64,000 nt of DNA, taken from contig JAYKKI010000014.1 of NCBI GenBank assembly GCA_039881145.1, positions 1,531,001 through 1,595,000 on the forward strand. The letters are read 5' to 3'. The notes beneath the pieces were generated by a model. It was not told the DNA's origin. It saw nothing but the letters and a program-made list of their open reading frames with translations, and made no database searches. The stretch is from Druceiella hillmani. Its lineage: Eukaryota; Arthropoda; Insecta; Lepidoptera; Hepialidae. The position numbers and the translations under genes were made by a program. This document shows positions 35,448-45,420 of this stretch, one piece after another; within the stretch, counting starts at the first letter, position 1; every line of letters begins with the position of its first letter.

Positions 35448-35524
35448 AAGGAACTTCGTTCCAATATTGTAAAAAGGGTGACTGATTTAAAGTATAGAAT
35501 ATTATAGAAACCAAATACCTTTAG

Positions 35525-36176
35525 AATTTTTGTTTGTCTGTCTGTCTGCATATTAATTTTTTCTCCAATCACGTGATGGATACGGATTTTTATGAAATTT
35601 GGTACGGCAATAGTTCGAGCAACATATAGGTGCCTTTTATCTTGATATTACAGATTAAAAATAAAAATTCTGACTTAATGTATATTACGATATTGGTACT
35701 ACCAATGCCTTCTATTAGTTTAATGATAACAGATAACGTAAAAATAAATAAAAAATAAGAAAACAGAATAATAGCAATGATAAAAACAATAGCAATAATG
35801 TTTTCGACAGGTTAGCGAGTCGGTCAAGCTACGCCGTAGACATGGGTTCAATTTCCCCCTGTCGATCGACTTTTCTTTGTGTGGTCTTTAACAGTTGTTA
35901 CGATTGTAATATTATATTTAAATGTTAAAGTTTTTAACCTGTTTTTTTACTTATAACGTTATCACAATAAATGTACAGCTAACGCCACTTACAAGAGGTA
36001 TTTGTAAATTTTACGCTCATAAAAAGTGAAGTCAATGGTTGATGTTTTAAACAAATCTATATTGTGTCGATGTTTATCGAATCATTTTTCATCCACTGCA
36101 ATATTTTTACGTGTGAGGGTTATTCTGAACAATAATTCTTAGTGAATTTCACGCAAATGAAGTCGCACAGCTAGTA
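35525..36176 (+). repeat. Lepidopteran interspersed repeat (GAAATTTGGTAC ... CAGCTAGTA end)
   Basis: Opens TTTGTTTGTCTGTCTGTCTG. It then has TGGATACGGATTTTTATGAA and ATTTGGTACGGCAATAG, and closes CAAATGAAGTCGCACAGCTA / GTA. This is the layout of a very common lepidopteran non-autonomous repeat, typically ending GAAG-CGCGGGC-AGCTAGT. A tRNA-like SINE head interrupts or forms part of its middle. Confidence 0.55.
35805..35864 (+). mobile_element. tRNA-like SINE head
   Basis: CGACAGG at 35805-35811 pairs with CCTGTCG at 35858-35864 like an acceptor stem. Inside are a box A-like TTAGCGAGTCGG and, about 30 nt on, a box B-like GGGTTCAATTTCC. At 60 nt, and without a clear anticodon arm, it is too short for a functional tRNA gene. 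A tRNA-derived SINE is the best reading. Confidence 0.5.
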
Positions 36177-36244
36177 TTATTCAAAATTCGTAATATATAC
36201 TTTATTGTTTAAAAAATATTATTTTCCAACTGCATTGTCTAGAG

Positions 36245-36875
36245 CAGGCCCGTCCAACATACGCCCTCCGGGCCACGATGCGGCCTGCAAAGGCCCTGTA
36301 TCCGTCCCGCGAACTAGTTAAAACTTAAAAACGTCAGCAGGATATTGTTCAAATATCCATAAAAATATGTCCATGTCAGTTGCACTACACTAGTCAGTTG
36401 CACTACACTAATAAATGAACAATTAACTGTAGGTATGTTACGGAACCCGGCGTCGCGATACGGAACCCTACAAAACACGTCAGTCTAATTATCTTGCCCC
36501 CCGCGAACATACTAGTATTGTAGTTTTTAAGGAATAATCAACCTTATAGTCTCCGCTATAGAGTCTGTATTAGCTTGTGTATGTACTCAAATGTAGTGTG
36601 GGTACATGCACAAAGTATTACAGGTTCAATAGCGGAGTGCATAGCCACTTTTAAAATATCAGCTGACTTAGATGCACTGTGCAAACAAAACAAAAATGTC
36701 AGTTTTCTCATTAGTACGATAATTTGTAAACCTGAGCCTTTTCTTAATAAATTATTCATGTTGAAAAATTAAAATCACTGTTTTCTTTACATTTAAAGTT
36801 CACTTTGCTATTGGCCCACTACATTTTAAAAAATAATAAACCTGGCCCTCCGCACAATTATATTGGATACACCTG
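36245..36875 (+). mobile_element. Decayed hAT (Charlie-like) transposon, 631 bp
   Basis: Ends CAGGCCCGTCCAACATA and (reverse-complemented) CAGGTGTATCCAATATA are imperfect terminal inverted repeats. The 8-bp flanks GTCTAGAG (36237-36244) and ATATAGAG (36876-36883) fit the NTCTAGAN target rule of this group. Near the 3' end the plus strand reads ITGSIAECIATFKISADLDA then LCKQNKNVS. This resembles the extreme C-terminus of hAT transposases (L-T-D-x-H-L...IAT...PDL-x-x-L-x-x-x-K-C-Q-x-S). The rest of the transposase is gone, leaving an internally deleted, inactive copy. Confidence 0.7.
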
Positions 36876-36883
36876 ATATAGAG

Positions 36884-37547
36884 CTTAGTGCGCAAAATTA
36901 TCTCATTCCTTATCAAATTCAATTTTATAGTCATCTTCTCCAACTTATACAGATTCCTCTTTTAGGTCATGTTTTCTAACGAATAGTTTAAAGGTTACGA
37001 TGGTGTTTTTAAATAAGAGTTGTTTTTAAATAATAGTTAGTTTTTACGAATTGACAAGAGATAAGTCAATGCGTGGAAAATCTTTGCTTACCCATCCAAA
37101 GTCGCGGCAAATTGCTAGTATGATATGAAAAGGTTTTTAATGAATTAATTATGTTCAAATATAAAATGAAAATTAAGATTGTCTACATTACCAAAAAATT
37201 AGGAATATGTAGAGAAAACTTTACTTATTTTGAATAGAGTTTGATCACATGATTAATTTCATATTTTTTTCGTGCAATTTATTAATGAATTAAAGTAGGC
37301 AAAGATAGAATTGAACAGATTATGGTATTCGCAGCACTTTATCGTCTCGAAGGAGTTTATTTTTGAAATTATATTCAAAATTGATTTTAGGAAATCATTG
37401 AGGTGTAGTAAAATGTCAGCGTGTAGTACAATAACCATTAAAAATGATATCAAATAAGTTACCAAAAAGGAATTAATTTTCTTTTATTCCATACATTTCA
37501 TTAAATGATCACCAAATGTAAAAATTCACGTCACTTTGAAAAGAAGT
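36884..37547. other. AT-rich stretch without recognised features
   Basis: Nothing supported on either strand. Confidence 0.4.
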
Positions 37548-37594
37548 TCTTTGTGTATTTATTATAACGCCATGTTATAATAAATACACAAAGA
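37548..37594. repeat. Perfect 21-bp hairpin with 5-nt loop
   Basis: TCTTTGTGTATTTATTATAA-C pairs exactly with its complement across the loop GCCAT. CACGTC near 37528 and GACGTG at 37593 could extend the pairing with a bulge. The loop is too short for a typical animal pre-miRNA. A fold-back or template-switch origin is likely. Confidence 0.8.
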
Positions 37595-38215
37595 CGTGTC
37601 TATTATAATACAATGCCCATTAAAGTACAGAAAAGAGGGTTAAAATTGTTTGTCATTCTCTGATTGTTTTATTTAATTTTTTTTTATTGATTTTCTTTTG
37701 AAAATTATTTAAATGTATTGAATAATTTTATTACATATTTATTTATCGGTTCAGTCGTCATATAATAGAGAAGCTTATGTAAATAATAAAACATATGAGA
37801 ACCCCATTGCTGTTACTTTTGTATTTTAAATTAATTATGTGTAAACATTCCGTAGATAAACTATACATTCTTTATAGAAATTAGTCTTTTGTTATATTGC
37901 TCACAGGAAGTAAAATTGCACCATTTTAATATACAGAAGTAAATAATATGAAATAAATTTCAGTTCAAGAGAGTATTCTGAATTGGAAACTAAAAGGAAT
38001 ATGGACACAAGCATTAATTTACTTAAAATATTGAAATCAAACGAACCTTTTAGTAACAATGACAAATGAATGACCTTTTAGTACAAGAAAATTTGTAATT
38101 AACATGTGTTATTATGATTCCTGAAAATGTTTTTCCAGAGATCTCTGTTTTTTTTTGGTAATTTTATATTTCTGTATAATAAATAATGATAACATTTCTC
38201 TCATAAGTCATCATG
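37595..38215. other. AT-rich stretch without recognised features
   Basis: Nothing supported on either strand. Confidence 0.4.
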
Positions 38216-38219
38216 CATT

Positions 38220-38530
38220 GTATCGACGTTTCTATACGGGCGTCTAGTACATCGCACGAATGACAAATATTAGTATATCATTAATAGATACAGTCTCCAT
38301 GTGTGTTATTTCAGACATGCCAATGAATCAGAGCCCACTGGATTGCCATACTAGTGATTTGGAGACGGGCGGTTCGTGGGCGGGCGGTACAGCAATAATG
38401 ATTGGAAAGGCGATTAGCGATGACACACCGGAACAATTGCATTTTGTCGGCGGGTGGTAGCGCTACAGAGAGGACTGTCCTTGGGTTTGTGGCTACGACC
38501 CCTTATAACGATATCTGCAAGAGACATTTG
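38220..38530 (+). promoter_or_regulatory. GC-rich island that could hold a small terminal exon
   Basis: GC-rich core CGGTTCGTGGGCGGGCGGTA (about 38369) with KLF/Sp1-like boxes. Within it, TGTGTTATTTCAG is a credible splice acceptor at about 38314. It is followed by about 145 bp open in one frame (reading MPMNQSPLDCHTSDLETGGS onward) that ends at a TAG at 38458. No family is recognised and no upstream donor was identified, so regulatory DNA remains the default reading. Confidence 0.28.
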
Positions 38531-38909
38531 ATATGTGACACTTCAGAGGGAAGGTGACAATATTTTGAAATATGGACATTTTATGCTATCGTTTAGTCGA
38601 TAGCTGATTTAGTTAATAGTCTTATTCTTTTCCAAACTTAATAAAACTTTTCTTTATTTTTCAAAATGAGTTCAAATTATTATGCCTTTAATTGATCTTG
38701 CAATTATACTAATGCCCAACACGTTGGAAGCACTAAATGTTTCTAAAGAAACACACATAAAATTACATATCTCAGTAGAATTCCTATTTTTCAATAAAAG
38801 GACGTATAATAAAATAAAATCAGTTTCTGATAGACTAATTTAAGACATCCAAATAAAGCATTTCAGAATATCCAAATAAATCTTTTGTCAGAATGAAAAA
38901 TTTTTCGTT

Positions 38910-39060
38910 TCAGGACTGCGAATCTCAAAAGAAAAAAAAACTGAATTCTTACTAGATCATTCAAGTCTCTGTATGATCGTATCTACAGTAGTATTTCCCA
39001 AAAAAAAGAAAAAAATTGATGAAGAAACCGTAAATTTGACAATATATTAACCCACACATA
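38910..39060 (+). repeat. Probable degraded lepidopteran GTTCCGTA-type repeat start
   Basis: GACTGCGAATCTCAAAAGAA, then ACTGAATTCTTACTAGATCA and TTCAAGTCTCTG follow the order of the family's 5' segment with heavy divergence. Confidence 0.4.
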
Positions 39061-39268
39061 TTTTAAATAGTTAACACACAAAAATATTAGTAGATCGGGA
39101 ATTTTAAAGTAGTCAAATGACAAATTTGAATTGTTTTTTTATTTTGAATGAAAGAGTAACATTGATTCCAAAACTACTTTTGTAGAATTTAAGTAAGGTA
39201 AATTTTATGTAAGGTAAATTCTGGAAGTATTGCTGAAATTATATTGTAAAGAAATTTCTAATTTTATT

Positions 39269-39537
39269 ATTGAATATATTTGGCGTTAATTTTGTAGAAA
39301 TCCATTATTCACAATTAAATGAAACTAAGTGTAGTAGTATTATTTCTACTATCTTTAATTTCTTTACCACGACCGAGGTTTCGTTGTATTACAACATCTT
39401 CTGGTGGGATATATATGTATATATCCCACCTGAAGATATAGGTGGGATATAGATGTAATACTACGAAACCTAGGTCGTGGTAAAGAAATTAAAGATAGTA
39501 GAAATAATACTACATCACGTAGTTTCATTTAATTGTG
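39269..39537 (-). mobile_element. Fold-back MITE-like element, copy 7 (tail on left)
   Basis: Tail ATTGAATATATTTGGCGTTA then the arm CACAATTAAATGAAACTAAG. The return arm ends CGTAGTTTCATTTAATTGTG exactly at 39537. A perfect 12-bp flank TCTAATTTTATT lies at 39257-39268 and 39538-39549. At 269 bp it is one of the two best-preserved copies, and its orientation is opposite to copy 1. Confidence 0.87.
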
Positions 39538-39549
39538 TCTAATTTTATT

Positions 39550-40958
39550 GTACTTTATTTCCAATTTGGTACAATTTAAAAAAGTAAAATTGATTATAAG
39601 CTTATGACGATTGCAATATATTATATAGTAAATATACATCAATACACAGTAGATATACATCAAGCACAAAAATGATGGGATTTGAGAATACCAAAAAATA
39701 TGCATAGCAAAATAGTAAGTCTTCTAGTAGAAACTCTATAAGGGTTGAATTTAGTTCTATGACATTATCTACATATATAGTTTTGGATGGCGTAATAATC
39801 GATGAGAATTTTAGTAAGATTTTTGAATGGAATAAAAATATAATAAAATATAGTATTTTTGTATTAAATATACATCAAAATGAAATGATGTTGTATAGAG
39901 GTGTCATTAAAATTATAGGTTGTAATTTAGTTTAGGGCATTGTCTTTTTCAAATAAGTATTAGAAAAACAATTATAAGCAAAATTTGTATTGAAGTATTT
40001 TGAAACTCTTTTTAAAGCTAAATATGTCTTAATTTTGTATTTTGATTATAGGACGACGAATAATTAGCAATTTTTTTCCTTTCGAATTTCCGTCATACCA
40101 AAATATTAGGTCTATTTTGTCTATTTTGTCTATTTACGAATTTAACTGAGATTTTGTTCCATGTTATTTTTATCCTAAGTTTTATCCGATCGGTGAAAAT
40201 AAAAAAAAGTGCCAAAAATGTCTTTATAATCCGTATACTTTCAAGTTTATAGAATATATAATTATAGAATATAACTTTCAAGTTTCAAACTTTCAAGGTG
40301 AACTTGAATTTCATGTGTCCCCACACACATCTACTACTAGGATCATTGAAGATTTAGAAAAATTCGAAAGTCGAGATCAACAAAACAGGCGTATTTATGC
40401 AAAATTCATCTAATATGTCATTAGACAGTTTGCATATTTCAACTATAGTTAAATTTTTTGTAAAACTTCAACAATGATCTTTCCGATTCTTAAAAAAATT
40501 CAATAAGTTTAATGAAATTTTTCAATGTTCTTTAAGTTATTTTCTATTATCGAACAAATAATTGACAATCGTAAGAAGCTAACACCACCTACACAGTATT
40601 GTTGTACTATTTTCTATTATAAAAAGGAAAAATACTTGTGGGAAATGATGGTCATCTATTATTAATTTGATAAATTATATTATAAGGGATGCAGGTTGGA
40701 TAATTCTACGCTGAAACCAAAGTTGTTGCTGTGCTTCTCTTGGTTTGTTCAAATAATATCAACGTCATAAAATACTAAACCTACAATCTTATCATCCAAA
40801 CTAAATATACTAAGGGTCACATACACTTGTTTCGTTAGAAATCTTATGTCATTTATAAAGTAGCGAATTTTATCCGATATTATCAAGGACAACCGTCAGC
40901 CATTCCAGCGACACTTAACTTATACTTCACAAAATGATGAACATCAATCAAGAAGTTG
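39550..40958. other. AT-rich stretch without recognised genes
   Basis: Short echoes such as ATATACATCAA (three times between 39635 and 39880) and AACTTTCAAGTTT (around 40230-40290) are seen. No gene or repeat family is recognised. Confidence 0.4.
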
Positions 40959-40959
40959 A

Positions 40960-41290
40960 ATGCAGGTGATCGTTGTACAAAGCCAACGCCTCCAGCGTAA
41001 ATCCGCGCTCGCTCCGAACCGGAACTCGATATGAAAGCGGGTTCGGTACGCCACTAACTTTGCACTTAGCGAATAGAGCGGAAATGAGGATCAATCATAA
41101 AAGCAAGGTTGACAACGAAATAAGAAAACTTTAATGAAATTATAAAATAATAAAGGCATCTCGGAAAATTAAACAAGGCCTCGGCAATTTGTCAGTCGGG
41201 CGGTCGCCTCGCTTATTTCATTACGCCGTGTGACAGATAATGCAGGCTCCATTCGCCACCGTGTTGTGCCAACCTTTCCCTGGAATAAAG
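40960..41290. promoter_or_regulatory. GC-richer island, candidate conserved non-coding element
   Basis: CG-rich strings CGTAAATCCGCGCTCGCTCC (about 40997) and GTCGGGCGGTCGCCTCGC (about 41195) flank TAAT/ATAAA-rich sequence. No coding sign. Confidence 0.3.
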
Positions 41291-41799
41291 TTTACTATTT
41301 TCTATGAGCTACGACATATAGTAACTACGATGTAATGTTACTTACTTTACTCATATTGTTTATGACCAAAAAGGCACGTTTAGGATGTGTTGGGTGTAGT
41401 CTTTGTAATATTTCTAAGTTTATTTTTCATCCGTGAAAGTGACTGTGGAACTTTTGTTTTAGGTACACGACAGCATATTATCATTTTTTAAAGTAATCTA
41501 CTTAGGTACTAACATTTTTCTTTCGGTTTCAGTAATAAACAACATTACAAAGTTGATGAAAAGTAATGTAATCTAGTAATCACATTCTTGTTTTTGATCT
41601 ACTTTGTAACATTATTTACCAAAACATATATGAAGTCAAATTTCATAAGATGAAAAAGAACTACCCTATTATATAAAAAAAAAAGTTAAAAATGTTAAAG
41701 CGGTATTTAGAGAACTGTAAATAATATTCAAAATTTATTTATTCATCTAGTGATAAGTTGATATCGCCGTCAAATATTTGAAATTTGAATCTGACATTA

Positions 41800-42862
41800 T
41801 TAGGGTTCCGTTTCTCAACGGGAAAAACGGAACACTTAAAAGAAAACTCGCGTCATTGTGTATCATCAGTCTGTCCGGGGTCGCAGCCGATTTTCTCGGA
41901 AACCATGCGAGGAAGAAACGTCTCATGGTTTCTGAACACTTCTTTAGCAATTGTTAAAATTACTACTGTAATGCCATTCTTTGTGTATATTATTTATTTC
42001 AATGGATATACAAAATTTCTCTAAACAGTGAAATTTAATGGCCACGCAAAAATGTCTACTTACAAACGGAAGCAAAAGGTATGCGAGTTTAATGGAGGAT
42101 GAGGTGTGCTCAAACTGAAAAACGGAACCCATATAAGGTCACTCAAGTATCTGTCTCTAGATTGCAGTCGATTTTCTCAGAAACCTTACGATGAAGAAAC
42201 TTTAATGAAACTTAATCTTATATTCGCACATATTTTACATTAGCTAACTCTTTTATGTATCCATATAAAATTAAAGAAGAAGTAAATAAAGTACTCAAGA
42301 GCTTTTATGTATCCATATAAAATTAAAGAAGAAGTAAATAAAGTACTCAAGAGTTTTTATGTATCCATATAAAATTAAAGAAGAAATAAATAAAGTACTC
42401 AAGAGCTTTTATGTATCCATATAAAATTAAAGAATAAGTAAATAAAGTACTCAAGAGCTTATTAACGGCAATACAATAATATTTATTTCATAATTTTTAA
42501 TTCCATATTTAAAAAATAATCTAAAAAATACGCGAAAATAAAGAATTCCCCTCCCTTTATTTTCAAAACCAAAAAAAATACGGGATTGGATAAATCTAGA
42601 TAGAAGATTACCGAAAAACTATAGAGATTTTAGGTCTTATAATTTTTTTTAAATATCCAACATCTTTTTAAGCCTGTAAAGGACGAAGTAAGTAATGTAT
42701 TTTACGTTGTGATAAATTTATATTTTTGGTAATTTTAATTCTCATTAATACGCTTAAAATATAATAAAAGTACATCTTAGTGTACTTAAACCTTTAGAAT
42801 TGCCTAAATGTATACGAAACACCTTTAGTGCGAATTCTACTCATGTTGGCAGGTTTGTTATT
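41800..42862 (+). repeat. Lepidopteran GTTCCGTA-type repeat, longest copy (duplicated start)
   Basis: Starts TAGGGTTCCGTTTCTCAACG with AAAAACGGAACACTTAAAAG, then TCTGTCCGGGGTCGCAGCCG. A second, diverged start occurs at about 42110 (GAAAAACGGAACCCATATAA). A 52-bp tandem follows, then the 3' segment with TTTTTAAGCCTGTAAAGGAC and the end GTATACGAAACACCTTTAGT / GCGAATTCTACTCATGTTGG. This copy gives the clearest view of both family ends here. Confidence 0.75.
42250..42457 (+). repeat. 52-bp tandem repeat, exactly four units
   Basis: Units start at 42250, 42302, 42354 and 42406, each CTTTTATGTATCCATATAAA followed by ATTAAAGAAGAAGTAAATAA and AGTACTCAAGAG. They differ by only one or two bases, so the expansion is recent and lies within the older interspersed repeat. 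Confidence 0.97.
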
Positions 42863-42869
42863 CAATATA

Positions 42870-43132
42870 TTATCGTTAAAAGCTGCCTGCAGTTCCACCC
42901 ACATGGAAATTGTGATGTTAAGCTTTAATGATAGAATGACTTTCCCTCCCGTGATGCAGAGCTGCCGCTGTCATATCTCATAAATATTAATGTAGCTCCG
43001 TAATCTCATTATCTACACAGGTGTTTCATATAAACAATTTTCAAGAATGAGTAACATAGACGTTATCGAAAACCGCGTGAAAATCAATCCACAAAAATTC
43101 CAATTACAAACATAAAGATGTAGCGTTATATA

Positions 43133-43192
<60 letters not shown>

Positions 43193-43740
43193 TAAAGAAA
43201 GTAAATGTTGTCGTGTTACATTACAGAAAAGCAAAGTTAATACCCGAGGCTGACGACCAGGAGACAATTATTCACAAATCAACGAGCGCCGATAGACCGT
43301 TACGCCACCGCGCCCGCAATAATACAGACCAACAAGCTAACAAGGAATTCCCATTTCACTCGCGACCCAATGCGAGTACCTAACTTGATTAAGGCACAAA
43401 AACCTGTAACTGATTTCTATCGCATTAGTCAACTATAATCCTAAGCGGGAGGGTGGATTGAGGGGCTTGCGGGGCCCGAGGACATCCGCACCCGGAGCCG
43501 CCTAGCTGAAAATTAAATGTACAGGCAAACGAGATCGCATGGAAGAGTTAATGGTTTTTCTATGTTTACTTTTCTCCTTTTATACTTGACTTTGTTTAAT
43601 CTGCGCTCTGGCGGCGGGTGCGAGCCGCGATGCGGTGACGCCGATATGGCATTAAGACCTATTGAATGCATTGAGGTCAAGTTTGATATACTATCGATTA
43701 TTCGATGTAGTGCGTTTCTTTTATAGATTTATTTACGATT
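42870..43740. promoter_or_regulatory. Large GC-rich island, candidate conserved non-coding element
   Basis: Elevated C+G from about 42870 to 43700, peaking at CTTGCGGGGCCCGAGGACAT (about 43467) and GCGCTCTGGCGGCGGGTGCG (about 43602), interrupted by a microsatellite. Frames on both strands are short and unrecognised. Confidence 0.33.
43127..43192. repeat. (TA)n(CA)n microsatellite inside the island
   Basis: TA run with one CA interruption followed by CA repeats. It splits the GC-rich island in two. Confidence 0.96.
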
Positions 43741-44278
43741 GATTTTAATATTGCTTTAAATATTTTGTGATATCGTCATAATTTTCATCCGTAGATTAAG
43801 GAAATTTTCGATACAAATTATTTTCGTAAGATTTTCACTAAATTGCAGTATCGAAGTATACAAAGAGTCGTCGATTGAATTGTAAAACGTTGAAGTTGTT
43901 GAAGAACTGAGTAATGACCTTAACTTAGTATCAAGCAAAAAGCAGAGATGCGACGGTTTGATAACATAAAAACAATGACAAGGAAACCTAGGAATCAGAA
44001 TACAAGTTGTATAATATAAAAAACAAGACGCTGATGATATTCTCATGAAAGTATAATGATAGGATGTAAGCTCATTAGGGGTTTAAAAGAAACTCTTCGA
44101 GTATGGTTGCTAAGAAACTTTACCCAATTAAGCTAACGGTTCGTTTTGGAGAAAGGCAGTAAAAGCTTTAATCCATATTTATGATCATAATACCATAAAT
44201 TGCAGTTCAAACAGGTACTCATTCTGAAGTTATTAAAAATGCTTGATACATTTGGATCATACGCTTACCTTCAGTAAA
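43741..44278. other. AT-rich stretch without recognised features
   Basis: A 96-codon minus-strand frame (43756-44046) has no motif. Nothing else is seen. Confidence 0.4.
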
Positions 44279-44279
44279 A

Positions 44280-44530
44280 TTAACTTCGTCGTCCCGTAAC
44301 TGCACTTTGGCGAAGCTTGCAATTGACCCGTTCTGATTTTTGGGTCGACGTCGGTCGTTAACGTGCACAGGTGTCGCTCCCACCTCGACCATCGATCGTG
44401 CAAACAGACGGCCATCAGGCGCGCACCTCTATTTCCATAGAGATCAAGTTATTACGGTGAACTCGCGCTCTATAGTGACATTGAGGGCAGGAAAACTGGA
44501 GACACGCAGACGAAGTGCATAGTAATCCAA
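44280..44530. promoter_or_regulatory. GC-rich island, candidate conserved non-coding element
   Basis: CG-rich from GGGTCGACGTCGGTCGTTAA (44341) to about 44515. The 60-codon plus-strand frame lacks an ATG at its start (it opens with TTG) and is not called. Confidence 0.28.
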
Positions 44531-45234
44531 TTGAGATAATGGTTTATTGTTTAATTTCATGGTAGGCTTTGTTTATTTTCAAGAAGTAAATTTTGTGGTT
44601 TTAATCAATTTAGGGAAAAGGTGTTTACCAGAAACGCACATTTATCTTTCCATTTGTTTCATTGTTTTCAGGTAAAATAGCATGAAGTAAAAAGTATGAT
44701 TTAGAATAGTTTTAGTAATTTTGGATAATAGTTTACAATTAAAGAAGCCTGTGGAATGAGTAGAATTCGTTAAATTATTTTTTTGACACAGTGCTGTATT
44801 TTTTCTGGCATTACAATGTGGTGTTTCCCTGGTAATTATATTTAATTATAGGCGAAAACATATAATTTGAGAGAAAGTATGGTAAAATTATAGTACGAAT
44901 ATAGTCCTCGAGCATAGTAACACTGAACGGTTTAATTAAATTTCACACAATTTTCTGTGCGCTATTTTCTCACACAAAAAAAATAAATTGAGTCATATGA
45001 AAATGACACAATGTATCCGGTATTATTTGCATTAGGTTATATTAAATAAAATAAAAATATCTATAACAAAATTTGTGTGCTACTTCTTCTAACACTAACT
45101 GCTAGTCCCTAGCAGTGCTAAATATTAACTTCTTTTGTTCAAAATCCAGGGAACGTGGGCGCATTCCCATTTTACGTTATAAGTTGCGTTTCTGGATAAT
45201 TTTAATCATTTTAAATTTTTCAATAATTAGAAAT
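44531..45234. other. AT-rich stretch without recognised features
   Basis: Nothing supported on either strand. Confidence 0.4.
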
Positions 45235-45420
45235 TTTAGGGTAGAGTAGCGAGTTAGAACAGACGACAGAACAGTGGAGGTTCAAATTTTGGATAGTATA
45301 ACGATGGAGCCTTAAAGATAAGCTCATATGTACTTCATGTGTATTGATATAACCTCAGTGATAAGAAATATTAAGTTTTCTTCCTCCCACACTACACTAT
45401 AGCGAGTTCATACGAGATTA
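45235..45420 (+). mobile_element. Possible tRNA-derived SINE remnant
   Basis: Box A-like GTAGCGAGTTAGAAC (about 45247) precedes box B-like AGGTTCAAATTTTGG (about 45280) by about 30 nt. Downstream, GTACTTCATGTGTATTGATA resembles GTTCTTCGTGTGTATTAGAG in the minus-strand SINE at 18.5 kb. It may be a second member of the same family, but no simple-repeat tail is seen. Confidence 0.35.

Noticed and set aside
35805..35864. Possible tRNA gene
   Set aside because: Acceptor-like pairing and box A/B-like strings exist, but it is only 60 nt and lacks a clear anticodon arm. Better read as a SINE head.
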